Part shown: in pieces, positions 1-6,164 of the stretch | Layout: each line of letters starts with the position of its first letter | Position numbering within the stretch: position 1 is the first letter of the stretch | Source: JAVMKJ01 sp031732875 | GTDB lineage: Bacteria > Pseudomonadota > Gammaproteobacteria > Competibacterales > Competibacteraceae | Length of the DNA stretch: 9,829 nt | Direction: 5' to 3' | NCBI GenBank assembly: GCA_031732875.1 | Contig: JAVMKL010000011.1 | Coordinates: 1 to 9,829 of the forward strand | Made by a program: the position numbers and the translations under genes | The notes under the pieces: model-generated | Database searches by the model: none | What the model was told of the DNA's origin: nothing | The model's input: the letters and a program-made list of their open reading frames with translations, nothing else

Positions 1-56
1 AGCATGAATCGCGCCGCGTCGAGATAGTGTTTGATCAGTTGGTCGCTAGCTTTCAT
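1..56 (-). CDS. Unknown protein, N-terminal 18 residues only (cut by window edge)
   Basis: An ATG at 54-56 on the minus strand opens a frame that stays open to the left edge, beginning MKASDQLIKHYLDAARFM. I do not recognise the family from 18 residues. The start overlaps the end of the preceding 20-codon ORF by 11 bases (stop at 46-48), a layout seen in translationally coupled pairs. There is no convincing ribosome-binding site of its own, which fits coupling. An alternative is that the two frames were once one gene, split by a frameshift. The rest of the gene lies outside the window. Confidence 0.4.
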   Translation of the reverse strand, partial: MKASDQLIKHYLDAARFM

Positions 57-108
57 GCCCATAATGCTCGATCAATTCATCATCCAGTTGGATTTGCGAG
101 GTGCTCAT
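46..108 (-). CDS. Short 20-residue ORF upstream of the edge gene (hypothetical)
   Basis: ATG at 106-108, TAG at 46-48; the product reads MSTSQIQLDDELIEHYGHES. A GGGGA Shine-Dalgarno-like stretch lies just upstream (about 115-119 on the minus strand), and a perfect palindrome sits 14 bases ahead of the start. The IQLDDELIEHY core is loosely reminiscent of the first strand of VapB-type antitoxins, but it is far too short for any assignment. It may be a leader peptide coupled to the next gene, the intact 5' end of a frameshifted gene, or chance. Confidence 0.3.
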   Translation of the reverse strand: MSTSQIQLDDELIEHYGHES

Positions 109-122
109 CGGTTTTCCCCAAG

Positions 123-142
123 CGATCATGAAGGCATGATCG
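123..142. promoter_or_regulatory. Perfect palindrome upstream of the small minus-strand ORF
   Basis: CGATCATG at 123-130 and CATGATCG at 135-142 are exact reverse complements separated by AAGG. The position, 14 bases before the minus-strand ATG at 108, suits a repressor operator such as those of autoregulated small operons. No T-run follows on either strand, so a terminator is less likely. Confidence 0.4.
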
Positions 143-206
143 ACTAAAGAGTCGCAATCCACCCCGCCTTCACCTCCGGCAGCCCTAGTCCGAACCGCCG
201 AATCCG

Positions 207-300
207 CTAAATCTCGTCCCGCAGTTTTGCCGCTTCCTCGAACTCCAGATCGCGGGCGTGGTGGGCCATCGCCTGTTCCAGTTGCTTGATCTTCTTCATC
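207..300 (-). pseudogene. uvrB: UvrB C-terminal remnant (UVR domain)
   Basis: On the minus strand the residues KKIKQLEQAMAHHARDLE, followed by FEEAAKLRDEI and a stop at 207-209, match the UVR motif that closes UvrB, the damage-recognition helicase of nucleotide excision repair; this motif contacts UvrC. Only about 30 codons of a protein of roughly 670 residues remain. Upstream (rightward) the frame runs into antisense transposase DNA near position 300, so the gene is cut there. Past the TAG the same frame reads RIRRFGLGLPEVKAG before the next stop, which could be former UvrB sequence behind a nonsense mutation. UvrC also has a UVR motif, but internally, so the nearby stop favours UvrB. Non-functional remnant. 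Confidence 0.75.
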
Positions 301-302
301 AG

Positions 303-617
303 CAGCGCCAACATTCCAGTGGCCTGCGGAGGCTGGGCGGAGACGCAGGCGGCTTGCCGGCTGCTGGCGCACGAGGCGGTCGATTGGGAAGCGGTGCTGA
401 CGCCGCACTGGGCTTGCAGCGTCGAGCGGATGTGTCGCCATCGGGTGGTGTTGTGCGTGCAGGACGGCACGGAGCTGGACGATACCGCCCAGCCGGGCAT
501 CGCCGGGTGGGGGCCATTGAGCGATCTGCGGCAGCACGGGCTGTACGTCCACCCGACGCTGGCGGTCGCGCCGGACGGGGTGCCGTTGAGGGTGCTGGAC
601 GCTTGGCTGTGGACCCA
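303..617 (+). pseudogene. IS4-family (Tn5/IS50-like) transposase, internal fragment
   Basis: The plus frame reads IPVACGGWAETQAACRLL, then AVDWEAVLTPHW, VVLCVQDGTELD, and ends GVPLRVLDAWLW. These blocks match, in order, the region of Tn5-type transposases that includes the first catalytic Asp (the QDxTELDF motif, here QDGTELDD). The N-terminal DNA-binding part is missing, as are the second Asp and the Glu of the DDE triad. A stop falls at 622-624, right after the junction with the IS1380 fragment. About 105 codons of an original of roughly 450-480 remain. The left edge abuts the uvrB remnant. A dead relic, not a start-to-stop gene. Confidence 0.82.
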
Positions 618-797
618 GGGATGACGCTGGTCGTCAAAGGCGGCGGCCAAACGCTCAATCAGCCCGATCTGGCGATCAACCCCGCGCAAGATCAACGGGC
701 CGAAATCGGACGACATGGCCCCGCCATCGAAATCCCCGCGGACGGTCAAGCCGGCGATGGGAGGAAAACGCAGCTGGACTGGAATAGACTCTTGCAC
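618..797 (-). pseudogene. IS1380-family transposase, N-terminal fragment
   Basis: The minus frame from a GTG at 795-797 gives VQESIPVQLRFPPIAGLTV, then DFDGGAMSSDFGPLILRG and DRQIGLIERLAAAFDDQRHP. This is the conserved start of IS1380-family transposases, a DDE family that moves as a simple IS. Homology stops at about 618, where the frame runs into antisense IS4-family DNA, so only about 60 residues survive and no complete catalytic core is left. The frame is open farther upstream to a TTG at 845; GTG is preferred because homology begins just after it. The AT-rich stretch 836-900 with a CCCGGATTA-like minus-strand sequence near 890-898 may be the old IS end, but I could not pair it with another repeat. 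Confidence 0.8.
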
Positions 798-1030
798 GGG
801 GCGACCTCGTTTAGCTTCATCCAAAGCATTATTGGCGTAATTCAAATTATATCAATTGGATAAACAAGAATCGCCCCTTTGTTATGAATAATCCGGGCTA
901 AGTGCTTAAAAATCACCCTCTCCCCCAACCAGTCGCGGCGGTGACTGGAGGCGGCATTGACCCGCCGTCGGATAGGGGTGCTATCCTCGCATCTTGGCGC
1001 CAACCAAGTGAGCCAGACGACAAGTCGTTT

Positions 1031-1792
1031 TCAGCCGGCTTCATCCCGGTAGACGTTGGCAAACTCTGCCAAACCCTTCTCGTCCAGTTTGGCTATGGAA
1101 CAGAAATTGAATCCCGCCTCGGTCCACAACAAAATGCTGAATCCGTCATCCGAAAGCCGCCGGGGCGCCGTGTCCCGCGTGTCTTCCGCTGGCCAGATAA
1201 ACAGATTAATCACCGTTGACCCCCGTCGGTAGCTGGCGGCTGCTACCTCGCGGCCATACATATAGTCGAGGCGACCGCCCACCAACACAAAATCTTGCTT
1301 GGATAATTGCTTGATCGGCGGAGCAAAGTTGAGCTTGCCCTTAAACCAGTCCCGAACGGTCATCGGATCGGAGGACGTGATATCCGTCAGATGATCGATT
1401 AAAAGAGAGCGCAAATGGCCGGAAATGGCTTCATCAGCAAATCGATCATCCTGGCTAGGCACCAGCAGAAAATACGTCAGGTTCCAAGTCAACATGACGG
1501 CGCCGGCGAGCGCGACGCCGAATTTGAACCACTGCCAGGGGAACCGTTGAAATCCCCGCGCGGGTTTTTCGGCGGGCAGGGCGGCGAGAATGCGCGCGGG
1601 GAGTGCTTCGGGTACCTGAAATCGCTCCGCCGCATGCTTTTTCACGGCTGCGGATAACACGCGTTGCCGGTCATAAAGACATCGGCACTCACCGCACGCA
1701 GCCAGATGCTCGCCAAGCGCGGTCGCTTCGGCAGGTTCCAATTCGTTGTCCAGGTAACCGTGCATGAGGATTCGCGAGTCGTTGCAGTGCAT
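1031..1792 (-). CDS. ZAS-type transmembrane anti-sigma factor
   Basis: A 253-residue protein that should hold the adjacent ECF sigma factor inactive at the inner membrane. The cytoplasmic N-terminus carries the zinc anti-sigma signature H-x3-C-x2-C (His29, Cys33, Cys36 in EHLAACGEC). A hydrophobic segment at about residues 91-111 (FGVALAGAVMLTWNLTYFLL) forms one membrane span. The roughly 140 residues beyond it would be periplasmic and probably sense the signal; I recognise no named domain there. The start is the ATG at 1790-1792, 19 bases after the present stop of the sigma gene. If the (GC)6 tract in that gene is corrected, the sigma TGA at 1792-1794 overlaps this ATG by one base, a classic coupled arrangement. 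No terminator is obvious downstream, though small inverted repeats occur at 971-985 and 993-1008. Confidence 0.9.
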   Translation of the reverse strand: MHCNDSRILMHGYLDNELEPAEATALGEHLAACGECRCLYDRQRVLSAAVKKHAAERFQVPEALPARILAALPAEKPARGFQRFPWQWFKFGVALAGAVMLTWNLTYFLLVPSQDDRFADEAISGHLRSLLIDHLTDITSSDPMTVRDWFKGKLNFAPPIKQLSKQDFVLVGGRLDYMYGREVAAASYRRGSTVINLFIWPAEDTRDTAPRRLSDDGFSILLWTEAGFNFCSIAKLDEKGLAEFANVYRDEAG

Positions 1793-1811
1793 CAGGATTC
1801 CTTACTCAACT

Positions 1812-2357
1812 CTACCAGATATCTCCGCAATAGCGCGCGCGCGCAAGACGCGACATGACCGTACCCGTCGGTATGGCAACGATTCCCGCGATTTCACTGT
1901 AAGAGTATCCTTCCAACTCGCGCAGGATAATGATTTCCCTAAATTCCGGCGGCAGTTTTTCCAAAGCCCGCCGGACCAGCCGCTGGCTTTCATCCTGTAG
2001 CAACCAGGATTCAGGATTGTGATCCGGCGAGTCCGCCCGCAGCAGGCCGACCTCGTCCAGACTATGCAGGGTTTCGTCAAACTCTTCAGCGTTTGGCCGC
2101 CTCCTGTTGTGTTGCAGCCAGCGGTAACAGGCATGGCGGACTATCGTCAAGATCCACGCCTTGCCGTCCTCACCGTGAAATCCTGCAAAGGCCCTAAACG
2201 CCGACAGATAGGCATCCTGCACCAGATCCTGGGCTTCGTCCTCGTCACGAATCAGCCAGCGCGCCAATCGGTACGCCGCGTTTAAATGCGGCAGCACCCG
2301 AGCCTTAAAGCGGCCGACCTGCTCCGATTCTGTTGATCGTTTGCCGAAAAGCCTCAT
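1812..2357 (-). CDS. ECF-family RNA polymerase sigma factor (3' end frameshifted)
   Basis: A sigma-70 family group 4 (extracytoplasmic function) sigma factor. Region 2 is represented by LIRDEDEAQDLVQDAYLSAF and the following WILTIVRHACYRW; region 4 by LEKLPPEFREIIILRELEGY and the recognition helix GYSYSEIAGIVAIPTGTVMSR. The frame is open from a GTG at 2364-2366; I choose the in-frame ATG at 2355-2357 because a candidate -10 element would overlap the GTG. Neither start has a good ribosome-binding site. The protein ends ARARYCGDIW, unusual for the family. After the (GC)6 tract at 1833-1844, shifting the frame gives ARALLRRYLVELSKES and a TGA overlapping the anti-sigma ATG, so a two-base expansion, or a sequence error, is likely. 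Region 4 is complete either way, so the factor may still work. It is followed by its anti-sigma factor and probably controls the divergent secreted protein. Confidence 0.9.
   Translation of the reverse strand: MRLFGKRSTESEQVGRFKARVLPHLNAAYRLARWLIRDEDEAQDLVQDAYLSAFRAFAGFHGEDGKAWILTIVRHACYRWLQHNRRRPNAEEFDETLHSLDEVGLLRADSPDHNPESWLLQDESQRLVRRALEKLPPEFREIIILRELEGYSYSEIAGIVAIPTGTVMSRLARARYCGDIW
1833..1844. repeat. (GC)6 dinucleotide tract at the frameshift in the sigma gene
   Basis: Six GC units lie exactly where the sigma-factor reading frame departs from the family pattern. Five units would put the family-like ending and the coupled stop back in frame. A short simple repeat is a plausible slippage site, in replication or in sequencing. 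Confidence 0.6.
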
Positions 2358-2364
2358 TGCAATC

Positions 2365-2396
2365 ACGTAGAGCGTGTTGCGGGCTGGTTTATTCCC
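2365..2396 (-). promoter_or_regulatory. Candidate ECF promoter of the sigma/anti-sigma operon
   Basis: On the minus strand GGGAATAAA (2396 to 2388) is followed after 17 bases by CTACGT (2370 to 2365). The same nine-base box occurs in opposite orientation ahead of the divergent secreted-protein gene. A start of transcription about 7 bases past the -10 would fall next to the ATG at 2357, implying a leaderless or very short leader mRNA, consistent with the lack of a ribosome-binding site. ECF operons are commonly autoregulated; the assignment to this sigma factor is inference. Confidence 0.4.
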
Positions 2397-2509
2397 GAGA
2401 TTGCGGAGGCTGCGAGACGGATAACGCCGCCCGGCGCGCCCGAAACATCTCGACCCGAAGGCGCACGAGCGCCTCCCCGCACCTTGCCCCGGGCACCCCC
2501 CGGTCTCGC

Positions 2510-2540
2510 GGGAATAAATTCACCCCGCGCGGTATTACTT
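2510..2540 (+). promoter_or_regulatory. Candidate ECF promoter of the TIGR03118 gene
   Basis: GGGAATAAA at 2510-2518 is followed after 16 bases by TTACTT (2535-2540), resembling the CTACGT that follows the same box facing the sigma gene. The shared context extends outward: TCTCGCGGGAATAAA here against TCTCGGGAATAAA on the other strand at 2388-2400. Transcription from here would give a leader of about 150 bases before the ATG at 2699. Confidence 0.4.
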
Positions 2541-2621
2541 GCCATGAGACCCGAATGGGGTCTTCCCGTCCAGTGCTGGGACCGGCGTTGTTCCCGGCGT
2601 GAAGGTGCTCGGTGGATGGTC

Positions 2622-2639
2622 TTGCCGCGAACGCGGCAA
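2622..2639. repeat. Inverted repeat in the leader of the TIGR03118 gene
   Basis: TTGCCGCG at 2622-2629 and CGCGGCAA at 2632-2639 are exact reverse complements around AA. In RNA this would fold as a seven-pair GC-rich stem with a four-base loop, about 60 bases before the start codon. No T-run follows, so it is not an ordinary terminator. It could be an mRNA-stabilising hairpin or a protein-binding palindrome. The rest of the 332-base divergent region holds only the two candidate promoters and the ribosome-binding site. Confidence 0.4.
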
Positions 2640-2698
2640 CCGGACACCACCGCGCCGACAGCAGATGCTTATCACTTCATAACCGAAGAGGAACAACC

Positions 2699-3856
2699 AT
2701 GCTCACTCGACCCACCCCCCGGTTAGTGCCGACCCTGATGGTGGCGCTAAGTCTAGGTATCGCGCTACCGCTACAGGCGGCGGATAATAATACCTATCAG
2801 CAGCATAACCTGGTATCCGACGGTTCCGTTCCAGCGGACCACACCGACCCGGATCTCGTCAATCCCTGGGGCATCGCGTTCAACCCCAACGGCTTCGTTT
2901 GGATCGCCAACAACCACACCGGCGTTTCGACACTCTACGACGGGTTGGGCGTCAAGCAGAGCTTGGTCGTAACCGTTCCACCCGAGGGCAGCGCCCCGAT
3001 CGGTATCGTGTTCAGTAGCGGGTCGGATTTCGTCGTCACCAAGGATAATATCTCCGGCCCGAGCCGTTTCATCTTCGCCACCGAGGACGGGACCCTCTCG
3101 GCTTGGGCGCCGAACGTGGATTCCACGCACGCCATCCTCCAGGTTGACAACTCCGGGTCTGGCACCATCTACAAGGGGCTCGCGCTGGCCGCAAACGGCA
3201 GCGGACATTACCTGTACGCGACAGATTTTCACAACAACAAAATCGACGTATTCGACGCTACCTTCGCGCCAGTCCCGCTTTCCAATGGCACATTCTCCAA
3301 CTTCTCCGACCCGGAGTTGCCTCAAGGTTACGCCCCCTTCGGTATCCAGAACATCAATGGAAACCTATATGTCACTTATGCGAAGCAGGATACTGACGCG
3401 GAGGATGACGTTCTCGGACCTGGATCCGGCTTCGTGGATGTGTTCGATGCAAACGGCAAGCTGATCCGCCACTTCGCGGCGGGCGGGAAGCTTAACGCGC
3501 CGTGGGGCCTGGCGCTCGCCCCGGCAGATTTCGGCCGCTTCAGCAACACGCTGCTGGTCGGCAACTTCGGCGACGGTCGGATCAATGCCTACGACCTGGC
3601 GACGGGAGCGTTCCAAGGACAATTGCAGGGTGCGGACGGCTTCCCGCTCGTCATCGAGGGGTTGTGGGGGATCGTCTTCGGCAACGGTCTCCTGAGCCAG
3701 TCAACCAACACGTTGTTTTTCACGGCCGGTCCTGGCGATGAGGAACACGGCGTCTACGGCCGGATCGACGCCGTGTCGGAGTCTGCGTCGAACCCACCTC
3801 CAAGCGATGGTTGTGGTTCGAACGGGAATGATGGCTTCAGTTGTTATGCCAAGTAG
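2699..3856 (+). CDS. TIGR03118 family secreted beta-propeller-like protein
   Basis: A 385-residue protein of the TIGR03118 family, which is often found in PEP-CTERM/exosortase organisms and has no established biochemical role. The N-terminus is a clear signal peptide (basic RPTPR, a hydrophobic run, likely cleavage after LQA at residue 27), so the mature protein is exported. Family blocks seen include DPDLVNPWGIAFNPNGFVWI, NNHTGVSTLYDG, YKGLALA, YLYATDFHNNKIDVFD, NAPWGLALAP, LLVGNFGDGRINAYD and GLWGIVFGNG. These are repeated NHL-like blades. The tail (SDGCGSNGNDGFSCYAK) has two cysteines and no PEP-CTERM anchor. The start is the ATG at 2699: GAGGAA at 2688-2693 is a good ribosome-binding site and the signal peptide begins there. 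The longer upstream frame adds only non-signal residues. Divergent ECF sigma/anti-sigma genes and a candidate ECF promoter suggest regulation by that pair. Confidence 0.92.
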   Translation: MLTRPTPRLVPTLMVALSLGIALPLQAADNNTYQQHNLVSDGSVPADHTDPDLVNPWGIAFNPNGFVWIANNHTGVSTLYDGLGVKQSLVVTVPPEGSAPIGIVFSSGSDFVVTKDNISGPSRFIFATEDGTLSAWAPNVDSTHAILQVDNSGSGTIYKGLALAANGSGHYLYATDFHNNKIDVFDATFAPVPLSNGTFSNFSDPELPQGYAPFGIQNINGNLYVTYAKQDTDAEDDVLGPGSGFVDVFDANGKLIRHFAAGGKLNAPWGLALAPADFGRFSNTLLVGNFGDGRINAYDLATGAFQGQLQGADGFPLVIEGLWGIVFGNGLLSQSTNTLFFTAGPGDEEHGVYGRIDAVSESASNPPPSDGCGSNGNDGFSCYAK

Positions 3857-3888
3857 TTCCACTTTGTCAGAACATCCGTCACCATTCG

Positions 3889-4089
3889 CTAAGTCGCTGC
3901 TTGCAATAGTGTGGAATCGATAGCGGCCTGCCGTTTGCGGTGGCGGATCTCCATCTGGCAGAGAACCTCCTTCAGCGTCGTATCCCGCCGAGATAAGAAG
4001 TGGGTCGACAACGCCCGAATATCCCGGCCACTCAACAACGGTCGGGTCTCAGGGCTAACGCGTGAAATTGCAGGCTGACCGTTGGGGGC
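3889..4089 (-). pseudogene. C-terminal remnant of an unidentified gene, possibly a transposase
   Basis: The minus frame bounded by TAG at 4090-4092 and the stop at 3889-3891 reads protein-like: NGQPAISRVSPETRPLLSGR, then DIRALSTHFLSRRDTTLKEV, and QMEIRHRKRQAAIDSTLLQ before the stop. The basic, helical tail (EIRHRKRQAAID) recalls transposase C-termini, and the left end of an IS630 element lies 30 bases away, but I cannot name a family. There is no start codon in the 66 codons, and the upstream part is missing, so it is treated as a remnant. It accounts for most of the 344 bases between the TIGR03118 gene and the IS630 reading frame. Confidence 0.4.
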
Positions 4090-4121
4090 CTAAGCCGGTA
4101 AGGTAATAACCAATGGTGCTA

Positions 4122-5287
4122 GTGCTTCACCCGACCTGAGTTGACTTCAAGTAGTGCATGGGTTTTCCTGCGAGGGTAACCGCCGACCTGGAGCCCGATC
4201 ATGCCGCTACCCAAATACGTTGTCCGCCTGACCGCCGAAGCACGCACCGAACTGGAAGACCTGCTGGGCGCCGGGAAGCGGGCGGCGTCCGTCATCCTCC
4301 ACGCGCGGATTTTGCTCGAGGCCGATGCCGGAGCGAACGGGCCGGGTTGGGACGACGACCGGATTGCCGAAGCGATGGAGTGCGGAGCCTCCACGGTGTA
4401 CCGAGTCCGCCAGGCGTGGGTGGAGGAAGGGCTGGCAGCGGCCTTGTTTCGGAAGAAGCCCACGGGCCGGCAGTATCGCAAGCTCGACGGCGCCCAGGAA
4501 GCGCGCCTGATCGCGCTGGCTTGCGGCGCCCCCCCGAAGGGCGGGCGAACTGGACGATGCGGTTGCTGGCCGACCGACTGGTGGAACTGGCGATTGTGGA
4601 CACGATCGGCCCGGAATGCGTGCGCACGACGCTCGAAAAAACGAGCGCGAGCCGGGGCTGCGGAAGCAATGGGTGATCCCGGCCCTACGATCCGACCCAG
4701 CCGGTGGTCTGCCCGGACGGAATCAGCCAGCAGTGGGTGGCCGAAACCCGGACCCCGTTGCCCGCCGAACCCGGTCAGCCCGAACGGGTGGACTACGAGT
4801 ACGAACGGTGTGGAACCGCTAACCTGTTCCTGACCAGCGAACCCCTGACCGGGCACCGCCACGTCACCGTCACCGCGCGGCGAACGGCGGTCGATTTTGC
4901 CCGGGAGGTCCGCGACCGGCTGGAGGTCCGCTATCCGCACGTCGAGAAGGTGGTCCTGGTGCTGGACAACTGGAACCCCCACAAACCCGCGGCACTGTAT
5001 CACGCGTTCGAGCCGAACGTGGCTCGGTCGCCGATCGACCGCCTGGCGCTTCATCACACCCCCAAACACGGCAGTGGGTTGAACATGGCCGAGATCGAGC
5101 TGAGCGTCTTAAGCCGGCAGTGCCTGGATCGTCGCATCCCCGACGCCGATACCCTGGTTCGCGCGGTGGCCGCCTGGGAACAGGTGCGCAACGCTTGCCC
5201 CCACCCGATCAACTGGCGCTTCACCACCCCCGATGCCCGTATCAAGCTCAAGCGCCTCTACCCATCAATTCAGAGCGGGTGAGGTAG
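4122..5287 (+). mobile_element. Defective IS630-family insertion sequence, 1166 bases
   Basis: The ends can be drawn from the sequence. GTGCTTCACCCGACC begins the left repeat (4122-4144) and CTACCTCACCCGCTC begins the right repeat read inward from 5287 (to 5265). They match at 17 of 23 positions, with TTCACCCG/CTCACCCG and CTGA-TTGA shared. Both ends are bordered by TA (4120-4121 and 5288-5289), as expected for IS630/Tc1-type insertion into TA. The transposase stop codon lies inside the right repeat. The single gene is broken, so the copy cannot move by itself. Confidence 0.75.
4201..5282 (+). pseudogene. IS630-family transposase, disrupted by two frameshifts and a deletion
   Basis: The ATG at 4201 starts MPLPKYVVRLTAEARTELED with an N-terminal helix-turn-helix (DDDRIAEAMECGASTVYRVR). 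The reading then changes frame twice. At the seven-C run 4529-4535 one C is missing, and the frame continues GRANWTMRLLADRLVELAIV. At the six-A run 4636-4641 one A is missing, and it continues NEREPGLRKQWVIP. Near 4680 about 20 codons expected between WVIP and PYDPTQPVVC are absent. The C-terminal frame is then intact to 5282, with VLVLDNWNPH (second catalytic Asp), HTPKHGSGLNMAEIELSVLS (catalytic Glu) and RFTTPDARIKLKRLYP. The first Asp motif, normally CLDE or CFDE, is CPDG here. The family's normal length is about 350-370 residues. With three lesions this is a decayed gene rather than programmed frameshifting. Confidence 0.88.
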
Positions 5288-5300
5288 TAGGCCGGTATTC

Positions 5301-5309
5301 TGCTAGAGT
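5301..5309 (+). promoter_or_regulatory. Candidate extended -10 promoter for the DUF924 gene
   Basis: TGCTAGAGT fits the extended -10 form TGnTAnnnT. Nearly the same string, TGCTACAGTGTAG, occurs at 7472-7484 before another gene. The IS630 right end stops only 14 bases upstream, so any -35 would lie within or at the edge of the insertion. Confidence 0.3.
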
Positions 5310-5415
5310 GTAGCTTTCCAGTGGCCTGACACCGCCGACCATCGACACCATGGTGAAACGTGCGCCAGCCGGTGCCGGCCCTAATCCATCTGGTCTGCCA
5401 AAGGCGACATCAACG

Positions 5416-5979
5416 ATGAAACCGTTAAGCGACGTTGCCCATCCCACCGAGATCATCGCGTTCTGGTTCGCGCAGACCGTCCAGCCGTTGTGGTTCGCGG
5501 CCACCCCGGCCTTTGATGAAACGTTGCGGGCACGCTTCCTGGCCACCTACCGGGCGGCGGCGGCCGGCCAGTTGACCGACTGGGAGGCGACGCCCGAAGG
5601 TGCGCTGGCACTGGTGATCGCCCTGGATCAATTTCCGCTGAACCTGTTTCGGGGTCGGGCGGAGAGCTTCGCCACCGAAGCCGCCGCCCGCGCGGTCGCG
5701 GATCGCGCCATCGCCGGCGGCTTCGATCGGGCTCTGCCGCCCGAGCAGCGGCAGTTTCTGTATCTGCCGTTCATGCACGGCGAGGCGCTAGCCGACCAGG
5801 AACGCTCGGTGCGGCTGTACCAGCAACCCGACCTGGAAGACAGCCTGCGCTTCGCCCGCCATCACCACGCGCTAATCCAGCGGTTTGGCCGCTTCCCGCA
5901 CCGCAACGCCATCCTCGGGCGGGCCAGCACCGCCGAGGAACTGGCCTATCTGGCTTCACCGGAGGCTTTTCACGGTTGA
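5416..5979 (+). CDS. DUF924 family protein
   Basis: A 187-residue soluble protein of the DUF924 family (PF06041), helical and TPR-like in known structures, with no established biochemical role. Diagnostic blocks are all present: EIIAFWFAQTVQPLWFAATP near the N-terminus, VIALDQFPLNLFRG in the middle (family LDQFPRN), LPFMHGEALADQERSV, and the C-terminal RFGRFPHRNAILGRASTAEE. The length suits the family. The ATG at 5416 is chosen because family homology starts directly after it. An in-frame ATG at 5350 would add 22 low-complexity residues. AAGGCG lies about 10 bases before the chosen start, a weak ribosome-binding site. The gene stands alone, convergent with the permease gene downstream; the 185 bases between them show no clear terminator. 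Confidence 0.93.
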   Translation: MKPLSDVAHPTEIIAFWFAQTVQPLWFAATPAFDETLRARFLATYRAAAAGQLTDWEATPEGALALVIALDQFPLNLFRGRAESFATEAAARAVADRAIAGGFDRALPPEQRQFLYLPFMHGEALADQERSVRLYQQPDLEDSLRFARHHHALIQRFGRFPHRNAILGRASTAEELAYLASPEAFHG

Positions 5980-6164
5980 ATGGTGCTCGGCCGCAAACCG
6001 CGCATCCGTCATCCCGCGTATCCGGCTTCTGGACGATCGCCCGATGGAAGGTCGCGCCGCCGGTCCGCTCGGGCGAGCGCCGCCACGGCCAGGCCGGCCG
6101 TTTCCAGCGTACTCATGGCCCCGCGCACGGTCGGGCATTGCCTCTTTATCCGGGTTAGCCCACC

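Noticed and set aside
207..845. Long minus-strand ORF of 212 codons
   Set aside because: Only its two ends match proteins (IS1380 start and UvrB end). The middle is the antisense of an IS4-family transposase fragment, so it is a fusion artefact rather than a gene.
2333..2650. ORFs on both strands in the divergent sigma/TIGR03118 region
   Set aside because: Compositionally noisy, arginine- and glycine-rich translations typical of GC-rich non-coding DNA, with no motif or ribosome-binding site. The region is better explained as promoters and leader.
2612..2698. Earlier start for the TIGR03118 gene
   Set aside because: It would put 29 residues ahead of an excellent signal peptide, crossing the leader hairpin. 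The ATG at 2699 has the good ribosome-binding site.
4529..4641. Programmed frameshifting in the IS630 transposase
   Set aside because: Two separate shifts plus an internal deletion and a damaged first Asp motif point to decay, not a controlled -1 or +1 event.
6009..6116. Minus-strand 35-codon ORF (begins MSTLETAGLAVAALARAD)
   Set aside because: The first 15 residues look protein-like, but the rest does not, there is no good ribosome-binding site and no family recognised. Probably chance in GC-rich DNA.
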